In this document: positions 27,074-35,444 of the stretch, piece by piece
How the letters are laid out: each line of letters begins with the position of its first letter
Numbering within the stretch: position 1 is the first letter of the stretch
DNA from: Thiohalomonas denitrificans
GTDB taxonomy: Bacteria > Pseudomonadota > Gammaproteobacteria > Thiohalomonadales > Thiohalomonadaceae
Assembly: GCF_900102855.1 (NCBI RefSeq)
Contig: NZ_FMWD01000007.1
Coordinates: 171,188-235,187 of the forward strand
Direction: 5' to 3'
DNA: 64,000 nt
The notes under the pieces: generated by a model
The model's input: the letters and a program-made list of their open reading frames with translations, nothing else
The model's database searches: none
Told to the model about the DNA's origin: nothing
Program-made: the position numbers and the translations under genes

Positions 27074-28753
27074 ATGCCAAAGCCTATCAAACAATCTTTC
27101 CTGCGTGTCCTGTCTCTCTCCTGGCTTCCCCTTACCCTTTCGGGTTGCCTTCTCCAGCAGGCGCTTACGGAAACAGCGGAACCGGAAACTCGTGAACCGG
27201 TAACAACTTCAACGTCCGGGTCCGGGCAGCCCACGCCCGTAGCGCCCGAACCGGTACACGTAAGCCTGGAATCGACGACACAAGCCGCTGAATCACTTCC
27301 AGAGCCGGCTGGACCTCCGGAAAATCTCTGGGATCGCCTGCGCAGCGGTTATCGGCTCCCCGCAATCGAACACGCCCATATCGATGCGGACATCAACTGG
27401 TATGCCAGCCACCAGAGCTACCTGGATCGGGTAGCCGAACGGGCCGAGCCCTACCTTCACATGGTGGTCGAGTCCATCGAGGAGAGGGACATGCCCACGG
27501 AAATCGCCTTACTGCCGGTGGTGGAGAGTGCATTCCAGCCATTCGCCTACTCCCATGGCCGGGCAGCAGGACTGTGGCAGTTTGTCCCGGCTACCGGGCA
27601 TCGCTTCGGCCTGCAACAGAATTGGTGGTATGACGGGCGCCGTGATGTGGCAGAGGCCACCCGCGCCGCACTGGACTACCTGGAATTCCTCCACCAGAAG
27701 TTCGATGGCGACTGGCTATTGGCCCTGGCGGCTTACAATTCCGGTGAAGGCACGGTGGGGAAAGCCATTCGCCGCAACAGGCAGCAAGGCAAACCGATCG
27801 ATTTCTTTTCTCTGAACCTGCCCGATGAGACCCGGGGCTACGTACCGCGGCTTTTGGCGATCAGTCGTGTTGTAGCGGATCCGGAACGGCACGGCGTAAC
27901 GCTGAAGCCCATTTCCAATACCCCCTATCTCGCCCGAGTGGATGTCGGTTCCCAAATCGACCTGGACCTGGTGGCAGAGCTGGCTGAGCTTCCCATCGAA
28001 GACGTCTATCGCTACAACCCTGGATTCAACCGCTGGGCAACTGCCCCCGACGGCCCTCACAAATTGCTGCTACCTTTGGAAAAATCTGAAAGTTTCCTGG
28101 CAAAGCTGAAGGATTACCCCGCCAACGAGCGACTCACCTGGACTCGCCACCGGATACGCTCTGGCGAAAATCTCGGCAAAATCGCCCAGCACTACAAAAC
28201 CACCGTGAACCTGATACAACAGGTCAATGACCTCAACAGCCACACCATTCGCGCAGGCCAGTCCCTGGTTATTCCCGTTGCCCGGAAGGACCTCGATCGC
28301 TACAACCTGAGTGCCGACCAGCGCCTGGCAAAACTTCAGGACAAGGATCGGGAAGGGAAGAAGATCAAGCACCACGTTCAAAATGGCGATACGCTGTGGG
28401 ACATCGCGCGCAGTTACGGAGTGAGCGTGCGTACCCTTGCCAAATGGAACGGTATGGCACCGCGAGATCTATTGCGTCCCGGCCAAACCCTGACGCTCTG
28501 GACCCGGAACCAGCAACAGCAGGCGTCCAACGCCAACCCGGTCAATTTCGCCCATCCCTTTGAAAAGAGCACCCGTCAGCGTATTGGTTATACCGTGCGC
28601 AGCGGCGATTCACTCTCTCGTATTTCCCAACGTTTTCGCGTGAGCGTGGATAACCTGAAACGCTGGAATAACCTGCAGGGAAAGAAATACCTCCAGCCGG
28701 GACAGAGCCTCACGCTGTATGTGGACGTTACCAAGCAGGCGGACAGTATCTAG
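27074..28753 (+). CDS. mltD: membrane-bound lytic murein transglycosylase D
   Basis: MltD cleaves peptidoglycan with formation of 1,6-anhydromuramic acid. The 559-aa lipoprotein has a signal peptide ending in the lipobox LSGC (Cys25), so it should be lipidated and reach the outer membrane. A Pro/Glu-rich linker runs to about 100. The SLT domain (about 130-240) contains the catalytic Glu in LPVVESAF and the GRAAGLWQFVPATG motif. Three LysM repeats bind glycan: about 358-400, 435-478 and 512-555, each with the GDTL/GDSL/GENL opening and a PGQ/AGQ end. A heptamer repeat follows directly after the stop codon. Confidence 0.96.
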   Translation: MPKPIKQSFLRVLSLSWLPLTLSGCLLQQALTETAEPETREPVTTSTSGSGQPTPVAPEPVHVSLESTTQAAESLPEPAGPPENLWDRLRSGYRLPAIEHAHIDADINWYASHQSYLDRVAERAEPYLHMVVESIEERDMPTEIALLPVVESAFQPFAYSHGRAAGLWQFVPATGHRFGLQQNWWYDGRRDVAEATRAALDYLEFLHQKFDGDWLLALAAYNSGEGTVGKAIRRNRQQGKPIDFFSLNLPDETRGYVPRLLAISRVVADPERHGVTLKPISNTPYLARVDVGSQIDLDLVAELAELPIEDVYRYNPGFNRWATAPDGPHKLLLPLEKSESFLAKLKDYPANERLTWTRHRIRSGENLGKIAQHYKTTVNLIQQVNDLNSHTIRAGQSLVIPVARKDLDRYNLSADQRLAKLQDKDREGKKIKHHVQNGDTLWDIARSYGVSVRTLAKWNGMAPRDLLRPGQTLTLWTRNQQQQASNANPVNFAHPFEKSTRQRIGYTVRSGDSLSRISQRFRVSVDNLKRWNNLQGKKYLQPGQSLTLYVDVTKQADSI

Positions 28754-28757
28754 CTAG

Positions 28758-28795
28758 TGGCTGGTGGCTGGTGGCTGGTGGCTGGTGGCTGGTGG
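28758..28795. repeat. tandem heptamer repeat after mltD
   Basis: TGGCTGG is repeated about five times head to tail, starting 5 nt after the mltD stop. Such a simple repeat is prone to slippage, but it lies outside the coding frame, so a change in copy number would affect only the 3' untranslated region or spacing. Confidence 0.9.
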
Positions 28796-28842
28796 CCGAG
28801 AGTCTGTCGCTGGTGGGCATCATGGGCAACCGCAGCCTTTGC

Positions 28843-29049
28843 CTATCGTGGCAGGAGGAAGGCGAGCAGGAGTACGCTGATGGTCAGGATGATGAAATAG
28901 ATGATGAATTTCTTCTGCACGTCGAGGCGGCCCCGCTTCTGAAAGTGCGATGGCGCTCCGCAATGCATGCAATTGGGGTGATTATCGGGGATATCCCGCC
29001 CGCAATAGAGACAGCGGACCAGGTCAACATCTTTTTTACCTTCTTCCAT
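28843..29049 (-). CDS. small zinc-ribbon membrane protein (DnrP-like)
   Basis: A 68-aa protein with an N-terminal zinc ribbon, CLYCGRDIPDNHPNCMHCG, and a single C-terminal membrane helix (about 46-67, IIYFIILTISVLLLAFLLP). This layout resembles the small DnrP-type proteins of pseudomonads; their role is not known to me. I start at the ATG at 29049; a TTG at 29061 also fits. It lies between mltD (plus) and yejF, and runs in the same direction as yejF. Confidence 0.8.
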   Translation of the reverse strand: MEEGKKDVDLVRCLYCGRDIPDNHPNCMHCGAPSHFQKRGRLDVQKKFIIYFIILTISVLLLAFLLPR

Positions 29050-29111
29050 CACTCCACCCAAATGAATCGCGTTCCCATAAATTCCATAACAAGACCGACC
29101 GAAGCCGAGCT

Positions 29112-30728
29112 CTAACCGATGTCGCGCAACAGCGCCGCATCCAGCAATGTGCGGGTATACTCGTGACGGGGATGATCAAAGACCTTTTCCGTCTCGCCCT
29201 CCTCCACCACACGCCCCTCGCGCATCACCATAACACGATGGGCTACGGCCCTGATCACGCGCAGGTCGTGGGAGATGAACAGATAACTCATCCGATGACG
29301 GCGCTGCAAGTCACGCAAGAGCTCCAGTACCTGCTTCTGTACCGAAACGTCCAGAGCACTGGTGGGCTCGTCGAGCACCAGCATCTCCGGCTCCAGAACC
29401 ACCGCCCGGGCGACGGCAATCCGCTGCCGCTGTCCGCCGGAAAACTCGTGGGGGTACCGATCCAGCATCGACTCCTCGAGCCCAACCTCTCCCAGTACCT
29501 TGATGGCACGCCGGCGCCGCTCGTCCCTGGAAAGATCGGGAAAGTGCAACCGCAGACCCTCGTCGAGGATCCGTGCAACGGTCATGCGCGGCGACAGTGA
29601 TGAATACGGGTCCTGGAACACCACCTGGAAATTCCGACGCAACGGACGCAGCTGGCGACCGTTGAGCGAGTCCAGGCGCTGACCCCTGAAGCGGATTTCG
29701 CCTTCACAACTCTGCAGGCGTAACAGGCACATACCCAACGTTGACTTGCCGGACCCTGACTCACCCACAATGCCGAGAGTTTCACCCGGTCGGATGGCGA
29801 GGGAGACATCATCGACTGCACGCACCTCGCCTACCTGCCTGCGAAAAAATCCGGATTTGATGGGAAAATAGCAACGCACGCTGTCACCCGACATCACCGG
29901 CGACCTGGCCGCAAGCGCGTCACGGTCTTCACCCTTCAGCAGCGGCTCCGGCTCACTGCCCAACAGGTGTCGGGTATAGGGGTGTTTCGGCTTATCGAAT
30001 AACTCGGCTACGCCGCCCTGCTCCACCAGTTCGCCGTTTTGCATAACACAGACACGCTGCGCGAAATGGCGCACCATGTTCAAGTCATGGGTAATCAGCA
30101 GGATCGCCATGCCGAACTCCCGCTGGAGACGATTCAGCAACTCGAGGATCTGCTTCTGAATCGTCACATCCAGGGCGGTGGTCGGTTCATCGGCGATGAG
30201 CAGCTTGGGCCGGCAGGCCAGGGCCATGGCTATCATGACACGCTGGCGCTGCCCCCCCGAGAGCATGTGGGGAAAGGCATCGAAGCGTTTCTCGGGCTCC
30301 GCAATACCGACCATATCGAGGAGTTCGAGCATGCGGCTTTTGGCCCTCACGGGATCCAGGCCCTCATGGAGCATGACCGGCTCCATGAGCTGGTCGCCGA
30401 TGGTATAGACCGGATTGAGGGAGGTCATCGGCTCCTGAAAGATCATTGCCACATCCCTGCCGCGGACCCTGCGAATCCCTTTTTGAGGGGCCTTCAGCAG
30501 GTCATTCCCTTCAAAGAGAATCCGGCCGGTCGGGTAATCGGTCTGGCTCGTATCATGCAAGCGCAGCACGGACAGCGCAGTTACGGACTTTCCCGATCCG
30601 GACTCGCCTACCAGCGCGACCTTCTCCCCTTCGCCAACCGAGAAGCTGACCCCGTGCACCACCTCACTGCGTTCCCCGGGAACACCAAAGGCCACCGACA
30701 GATTTTCGATTTCCAACAATTGGCTCAT
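29112..30728 (-). CDS. yejF: peptide/microcin C ABC transporter, fused ATPases
   Basis: YejF holds two ABC ATPase domains in one chain and powers the YejABEF importer. The 538-aa protein has Walker [10 protein letters not shown] (about 41-49) with signature LSGGQRQRV in the first half, and GESGSGKST with FSGGQRQRI in the second; both Walker B motifs ([15 protein letters not shown]) are intact. An oligopeptide-type C-terminal extension joins the halves. The system is known to import microcin C-like and other peptides. It follows yejE but is 239 nt away, with an inverted repeat in the gap. Confidence 0.94.
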   Translation of the reverse strand: MSQLLEIENLSVAFGVPGERSEVVHGVSFSVGEGEKVALVGESGSGKSVTALSVLRLHDTSQTDYPTGRILFEGNDLLKAPQKGIRRVRGRDVAMIFQEPMTSLNPVYTIGDQLMEPVMLHEGLDPVRAKSRMLELLDMVGIAEPEKRFDAFPHMLSGGQRQRVMIAMALACRPKLLIADEPTTALDVTIQKQILELLNRLQREFGMAILLITHDLNMVRHFAQRVCVMQNGELVEQGGVAELFDKPKHPYTRHLLGSEPEPLLKGEDRDALAARSPVMSGDSVRCYFPIKSGFFRRQVGEVRAVDDVSLAIRPGETLGIVGESGSGKSTLGMCLLRLQSCEGEIRFRGQRLDSLNGRQLRPLRRNFQVVFQDPYSSLSPRMTVARILDEGLRLHFPDLSRDERRRRAIKVLGEVGLEESMLDRYPHEFSGGQRQRIAVARAVVLEPEMLVLDEPTSALDVSVQKQVLELLRDLQRRHRMSYLFISHDLRVIRAVAHRVMVMREGRVVEEGETEKVFDHPRHEYTRTLLDAALLRDIG

Positions 30729-30736
30729 AACGAATT

Positions 30737-30960
30737 AACCGCAAAGGCGCAAAGAGCGCAAAGGTGAAACCTGCTCCTTTCCCGAGCCGGGACACGCTGT
30801 GGATCGATTCCTGTACGCTCAATGGCCACATCCCTGCGGCCAACGGTCCCGCAGCAGGCGACCACGCCGGCTCGAAGCCACAGGACAGGTTCGAACCCGG
30901 CAGTTCGCTTTTGGTAACCCAATTTCAATCTACCTTTGCGCTCTTTGCGCCTTTGCGGTT
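30737..30960. repeat. 29-bp inverted repeat flanking 166 bp between yejE and yejF
   Basis: Bases 30737-30765 and 30932-30960 are perfect inverted copies of a CGCAAAGAGCGCAAAGG-type sequence. They enclose 166 bp with no gene. This breaks an operon that is otherwise tightly overlapped, so the unit is likely a later insertion. Confidence 0.92.
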
Positions 30961-30967
30961 CTTGCAG

Positions 30968-32080
30968 TTAACCACGCCGCGGATCCAGGGCCTCGCGAAT
31001 CGCCTCGCCGATGAAGATCAGCAGCATCAGTGTGCCTACCAGCACCATGAAGGTACTGAGCGACAACCACCACGCCTCGATATTGTCCTTACCCTGGGAC
31101 AGCAACTCGCCGAGGCTGGGCGTCGTAGGAGGCACGCCGAGGCCCAGAAAGTCGAGGCTGGTCAGTGCCAGGATGGCACCGCTGATCCGAAACGGGAGGA
31201 AAGTGATCACCGGTGTCATGGCATTGGGCATCAGGTGCCGGACCATAATCGAACGGTTGGGAACGCCCAGCGCCTGGGCGGCCCTCACGTAATCCATGTT
31301 GCGCCCCTTGAGGAATTCGGCCCTCACATAATCGGCCAGTCCCATCCACCCGAACAGTGAAAGCAGCACGATCAGAAGCAGCAGGCTGGGCTCGAAGATC
31401 GAGGCGAAGATAATCAACAGGTAGAGTTCGGGCATGGAGCCCCAGACCTCGACGAAGCGCTGCGCAAACAGGTCAACCTTGCCGCCGAAATACCCCTGCA
31501 GTGCACCCGCCACCATACCGATCAGGGTGCCGATGGCAGTCAGTGCCAGGGCGAAGATCACCGATAGCCTGAACCCGTAGAAAAGCCTCGCCAGCACATC
31601 ACGCCCGCGATCATCCGTTCCGAACAGGTTCTGTGCAGATGGAGGCGCGGGATTGGGCTGGTCGGCCCAGTAATTGATGGTGTCGTAGCTGTAGGGATTC
31701 GGTGGATAGATCGCCCAGTTCTCCCCACGAGTGATCTTTTCCTTGATGTAGGGGTCCAGGTAGTCCGCTTCGGTGGGAAAATCACCACCAAAGGTGGTCT
31801 CCGGGTAGGTTTGGAAGACCGGGAAGTAGTAGGCATCCTGATAGTGCACGACCAGTGGCGTGTCATTGGACAGAAACTCGGCGAACATACTTAGCCCGAA
31901 CAGAATAACGAATAGCCAGAGACTGTAGTATCCGCGCCGGTTGGTCCGAAAGCGCCGCCAGGCCCGAGCGTAAGGCCCCCGCATCACCGGGCTGGGTCCA
32001 TTACTGCGCACGGCAGCACCGCCTTCATACCGACTGCTGCCATTTGGCGGGCGTGTCTGAGTGGAGGGGCGTGCAGTCAT
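30968..32080 (-). CDS. yejE: peptide ABC transporter permease
   Basis: A 370-aa inner-membrane permease of the DppC/OppC type. After a cytoplasmic N-terminal tail of about 45 residues (partly low complexity) comes a first membrane segment, a large periplasmic loop of about 100 residues, and then five segments. The permease motif is near residue 275 (EFLKGRNMDYVRAAQALG, the EAA loop). The ATG overlaps the yejB stop by 4 nt (ATGA). The protein pairs with YejB to form the channel for peptides delivered by YejA. Confidence 0.94.
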   Translation of the reverse strand: MTARPSTQTRPPNGSSRYEGGAAVRSNGPSPVMRGPYARAWRRFRTNRRGYYSLWLFVILFGLSMFAEFLSNDTPLVVHYQDAYYFPVFQTYPETTFGGDFPTEADYLDPYIKEKITRGENWAIYPPNPYSYDTINYWADQPNPAPPSAQNLFGTDDRGRDVLARLFYGFRLSVIFALALTAIGTLIGMVAGALQGYFGGKVDLFAQRFVEVWGSMPELYLLIIFASIFEPSLLLLIVLLSLFGWMGLADYVRAEFLKGRNMDYVRAAQALGVPNRSIMVRHLMPNAMTPVITFLPFRISGAILALTSLDFLGLGVPPTTPSLGELLSQGKDNIEAWWLSLSTFMVLVGTLMLLIFIGEAIREALDPRRG

Positions 32081-33126
32081 CGCATGGACTCGAACTGGAT
32101 GCGCGGGTCGATCACCACATAGGCGATATCGGTCAGCAGTTTGGCGATCAACCCCATCAGTGTGAACAGGAAGAGCGTGCCGAGCACCACCGGGTAGTCA
32201 CGCTTCAGGACCGATTCATAGGAGAGCAGCCCCAGACCATCCAGGGAAAAGATGGTCTCGATGAGCAGACTGCCGGTAAAGAATGCACCAATAAACGCCG
32301 CCGGAAAGTTGGTCACCAAAGGTATGGTGGCGTTCCGAAAGACATGTTTGTACAGCACGGTGCGTTCGGCAAGTCCCTTGGAACGGGCGGTCAACACGTA
32401 TTGCTTGCGGATCTCTTCCAGGAAGCTGTTCTTGGTCAACATCGTCATGATGGCGAAGCTGCCCACCACCAGCGAGGTAATCGGTAGCACCATGTGCCAC
32501 AGATAATCGAGGATCTGCTGCCACCAGGGCAGTTCACTCCAGTTGTCGGATACCAGACCGCGCAGAGGAAACAGGTCGAGGAAGCTCCCGCCTCCGAGCA
32601 GTACCAAAAGGGCGATACCCAACACGAAGCCGGGAATGGCATAACCGATGAGGATAATGGTGCTGGTGATTACGTCGAACGAGGTCCCATCGCGCACCGC
32701 CTTGGCGATACCCAGCGGGATGCAGATCGAATAAGTGAGAAGGAAGGTCCACAGACCCAGACTGATGGAGACCGGCAGCTTGGAAATGATCAGGTCGATA
32801 ACCGATTGCGGGTGAAAGAAGCTTTTGCCGAAATCGAATGTCAGGTAGTTACCCATCATCACGACAAACCGCTCCCAGGGCGGTTTATCGAATCCGTAGA
32901 GTTCCTCAAGTTCGGCGACACGCTGCTGATCGAGCCCCTGGGCACCCCGGTAGAGCCCCTGCGTCCCGGCGGCCGCTTCACCTCCCCCCGCTTGTCCCTG
33001 AAGTTGGTGAACCAGCTGCTCCACGGGCCCCCCTGGCACGAACTGAATCACCATAAAGGTAATGAGCATCACCCCGAACAGGGTCGGCAGCATCAAAAGT
33101 ATGCGTTTGAGGATATAGGCCGCCAT
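32077..33126 (-). CDS. yejB: peptide ABC transporter permease
   Basis: The second permease of the importer, 349 aa with six membrane segments, of the DppB/OppB type. The N-terminal helix is MAAYILKRILLMLPTLFGVMLITF. A charged periplasmic loop with the GGG-type linker follows (about 50-95), and the EAA loop is EEIRKQYVLTARSKGL. The start at 33126 overlaps the yejA stop by 1 nt (TGATG), which suggests coupled translation; the longer frame to 33162 is inside yejA. Confidence 0.94.
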   Translation of the reverse strand: MAAYILKRILLMLPTLFGVMLITFMVIQFVPGGPVEQLVHQLQGQAGGGEAAAGTQGLYRGAQGLDQQRVAELEELYGFDKPPWERFVVMMGNYLTFDFGKSFFHPQSVIDLIISKLPVSISLGLWTFLLTYSICIPLGIAKAVRDGTSFDVITSTIILIGYAIPGFVLGIALLVLLGGGSFLDLFPLRGLVSDNWSELPWWQQILDYLWHMVLPITSLVVGSFAIMTMLTKNSFLEEIRKQYVLTARSKGLAERTVLYKHVFRNATIPLVTNFPAAFIGAFFTGSLLIETIFSLDGLGLLSYESVLKRDYPVVLGTLFLFTLMGLIAKLLTDIAYVVIDPRIQFESMR

Positions 33127-34934
33127 CAGGAACCCGTTTCCTTCTGTTGTTCGGGCAGCCACCAGGTCTCAAGGGCCCAATCGGTTGCATTGTAGTAGAG
33201 CGGCAGCGTGTCCGGATGTGCCAGCCACTTTCTGAAAGCCACCCGGTGCTCCGCTATATACCAGTTGGGGACCAGGTATTCCCCATTCAGCAGGACCCGA
33301 TCGAGCGCATGCACCGCCGTGACCAGCGCGTCACGGTCAGGGGCAAACACCACCTTTTCGACCAAGGCATCCACCACCGGGTCCTGAATCCCCATGAGGT
33401 TACGGGAGCCTTCCTGGTCGGCCGACTGGGAGTGAAAAGTCCCAATCAGCTCGTTGCCCGGCGATTGCGACTGGCCAAAGGAAGCCACCATCATATCGAA
33501 ATCGAAGCTCTTGGCGCGACGCTCATACAGTGCGGCGTCAACGGTGCGGTATCTCATTTCGATGCCGAGTTTTGCCAGGTTTCGGGCAAACGGCGCGGCA
33601 ATACGCAGGAAACCTTTCTGGAACAGCATGAACTCGATGCGGAACGGTCGGCCGTCGGCATTGCGCAGGGCCCCGTCGCGGTAATGCCAGCCGGCCTCGT
33701 TGAGCAGGCGCTGTGCCTCGATCAGATTCTGCCGCAGTCCATGTGGTTCCACGCTCGGTGGTTCCCACTCTCCGGCAAAAACCTCCGGAGAAAGCTGGTC
33801 GCGATACGGCTCCAGCAGTGCCAGTTCATCCCCGCTCGGCACTCCCGTCGCCGCGAGTTCGGAGTTGCTGAAGTAACTGTCGCAACGTTCATACTGGTCG
33901 TAGAACAGGTTGCGATTGGCCCATTCAAAGTCGAAAGCGAGCGTAATGGCCCGACGAACGCGTTTGTCCTGAAAAATCGAACGGCGCAGGTTGAACGCAA
34001 AACCCTGCATTCCGGCATTATTCTGGTGTTCGAAAGTGGTCTTTTGAATGGGACCGTTTTCAAACTTGGACCCGACGTAGTCCCGAGCCCACTGTTTGGA
34101 GTTGTTCACCAGGTTGAAATCGAACTCGCCCGCCTTGAAGGCCTCCAGCTGCACCGTGCTATCTCGATAGTACCGGAACGTGACCCGCTCGAAATTGAAC
34201 ATGCCGCGCCGCACGCTGAGATTATCCGCCCAGTAATCGGGATTTCGCCGGTAAGTGATACTTTTTCCCAGATCATAGCTCTCCACTCGATAGGGACCGC
34301 TGGCCACGGGCTCGTCCAGCACCACCTCATCGAAGGAACGGTCGCCCACCCAGCGTTCCGAAAAGATAGGGATCTGGCCGGCAATCATATGGAGTTCGGG
34401 ATTGACTCGAACAAATTCGAAACGCAGGATGCGCTCACCGAGCACGACCGCACGCTCGATGTCAGACCAGTAAATCCGGTATTGCGGGTGGGCCTGGGAA
34501 CTCTTCAGGGTATCGAATGAGAACTTCACATCCTCAGCCGTGACGGGCGAACCGTCCGAAAACCGCGCTTCGGGATTGAGACGATAGGTAACAGAAAGCC
34601 CATCCTCAGCCAGCTCTGCATCTTCCGCCAAGAGCCCGTACTGGCTAAACGGCTCATCCAGACTGGAGACCATCAACGTTTCGAATACCAGCGGATCGAG
34701 CCCTGCCGCTCCGGTGCCCCGCAGCAAAAAGGGATTGAGGCTACTGAAATTGCCAAGCGCCGAGAGCGTGAGGTGCCCTCCCCGGGGTGCATCCGGATTG
34801 ACGTAATCAAAGTGCTTGAATCCTTCCTGGTACTTGGGCTCATAGCCGAGCGCCAGGGCACCCGCCGCGTGGGCAACGGGGACTCCGGAAAGTGCCAGTG
34901 AAAGACCGATCAACAATAAAAAAATACGAAACAT
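33126..34934 (-). CDS. yejA: peptide ABC transporter, periplasmic binding protein
   Basis: YejA captures peptides in the periplasm for YejBEF. The 602-aa product, from the ATG at 34934, has a clear signal peptide (MFRIFLLLIGLSLALSGVPVAHA, cleaved after AHA) and the SBP_bac_5 fold: ALALGYEPKYQEGFKHFDYVNPDAPRGG at the N-terminus and LMFQKGFLRIAAPFARNLAKLG in the second lobe. An open frame upstream to 35012 adds no conserved sequence. It is the first gene of yejABEF and is divergent from the fabI remnant, whose start is about 165 bp away. Confidence 0.94.
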   Translation of the reverse strand: MFRIFLLLIGLSLALSGVPVAHAAGALALGYEPKYQEGFKHFDYVNPDAPRGGHLTLSALGNFSSLNPFLLRGTGAAGLDPLVFETLMVSSLDEPFSQYGLLAEDAELAEDGLSVTYRLNPEARFSDGSPVTAEDVKFSFDTLKSSQAHPQYRIYWSDIERAVVLGERILRFEFVRVNPELHMIAGQIPIFSERWVGDRSFDEVVLDEPVASGPYRVESYDLGKSITYRRNPDYWADNLSVRRGMFNFERVTFRYYRDSTVQLEAFKAGEFDFNLVNNSKQWARDYVGSKFENGPIQKTTFEHQNNAGMQGFAFNLRRSIFQDKRVRRAITLAFDFEWANRNLFYDQYERCDSYFSNSELAATGVPSGDELALLEPYRDQLSPEVFAGEWEPPSVEPHGLRQNLIEAQRLLNEAGWHYRDGALRNADGRPFRIEFMLFQKGFLRIAAPFARNLAKLGIEMRYRTVDAALYERRAKSFDFDMMVASFGQSQSPGNELIGTFHSQSADQEGSRNLMGIQDPVVDALVEKVVFAPDRDALVTAVHALDRVLLNGEYLVPNWYIAEHRVAFRKWLAHPDTLPLYYNATDWALETWWLPEQQKETGS

Positions 34935-35099
34935 CAGCCGCTTATATTCCCAGTGTAGATGTGCCCGCCTAACTTCCAAGCGCTCGTTTTTTGTCGGTAT
35001 CGGTTGTATCATTGTCGGCTTCGCGGGGAAGGCCCGGCACTGCCGGTCCGGCTAACACGATAGTCAGTATAGAGAAACAGAACAACAGGAGTTTTGCCA

Positions 35100-35387
35100 A
35101 TGGGCTTCTTGCGGGGTAAACGTGCCCTGATCGCCAGTGAGGCCAGCAACCAGCCCATCACCTGGAGCTTCGCCAACTCCGTGCACCGGGAAGGTGCTCA
35201 ACGTACACACTTCACTAGCGATCACCAAATCAGCCCCTGTAGCTTCCAAGCATTAGGCAAGGTCGGCCTCCATATGTTCCGTGGAGCCAACCTGCCGGCA
35301 TCTTGCGATGCTCCATGGCCCGATTCGCCCCGAAAACCGCCGGTCTGTGACCTCGATAAGTGTCTTGAGAATGCCGTTTTGATATAA
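35100..35387 (+). pseudogene. fabI: decayed enoyl-ACP reductase gene (fabI remnant)
   Basis: The frame, starting behind an AGGAG ribosome site (35087-35091), opens MGFLRGKRALIAS-EASNQPITW and HREGA, which matches the conserved FabI N-terminus. The next segment, DHQISPCSFQALGKVGLHMFRG, matches the AHDISAYSFxALAKAG region that lies about 80 residues further on in intact FabI. So the central part is deleted in frame and the rest (catalytic Tyr and Lys, C-terminal half) is lost. FabI is normally about 260 aa; here about 95 codons remain and the last 30 are unrelated. The place between yej and ppiD is where fabI sits in pseudomonads. Confidence 0.85.
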
Positions 35388-35444
35388 AGATGGATTGGGA
35401 CAGGACGCCCCAGGGCGGCCTCACTTGCCTCTCCCGAAGCAGGA

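Noticed and set aside
30764-31360. Open frame spanning the yejE-yejF gap
   Set aside because: It runs antisense into yejE and begins in repeat DNA.
33147-34520. Long open frame opposite yejA (457 codons)
   Set aside because: Antisense to a well-conserved binding protein gene; no recognisable domain or start signals.
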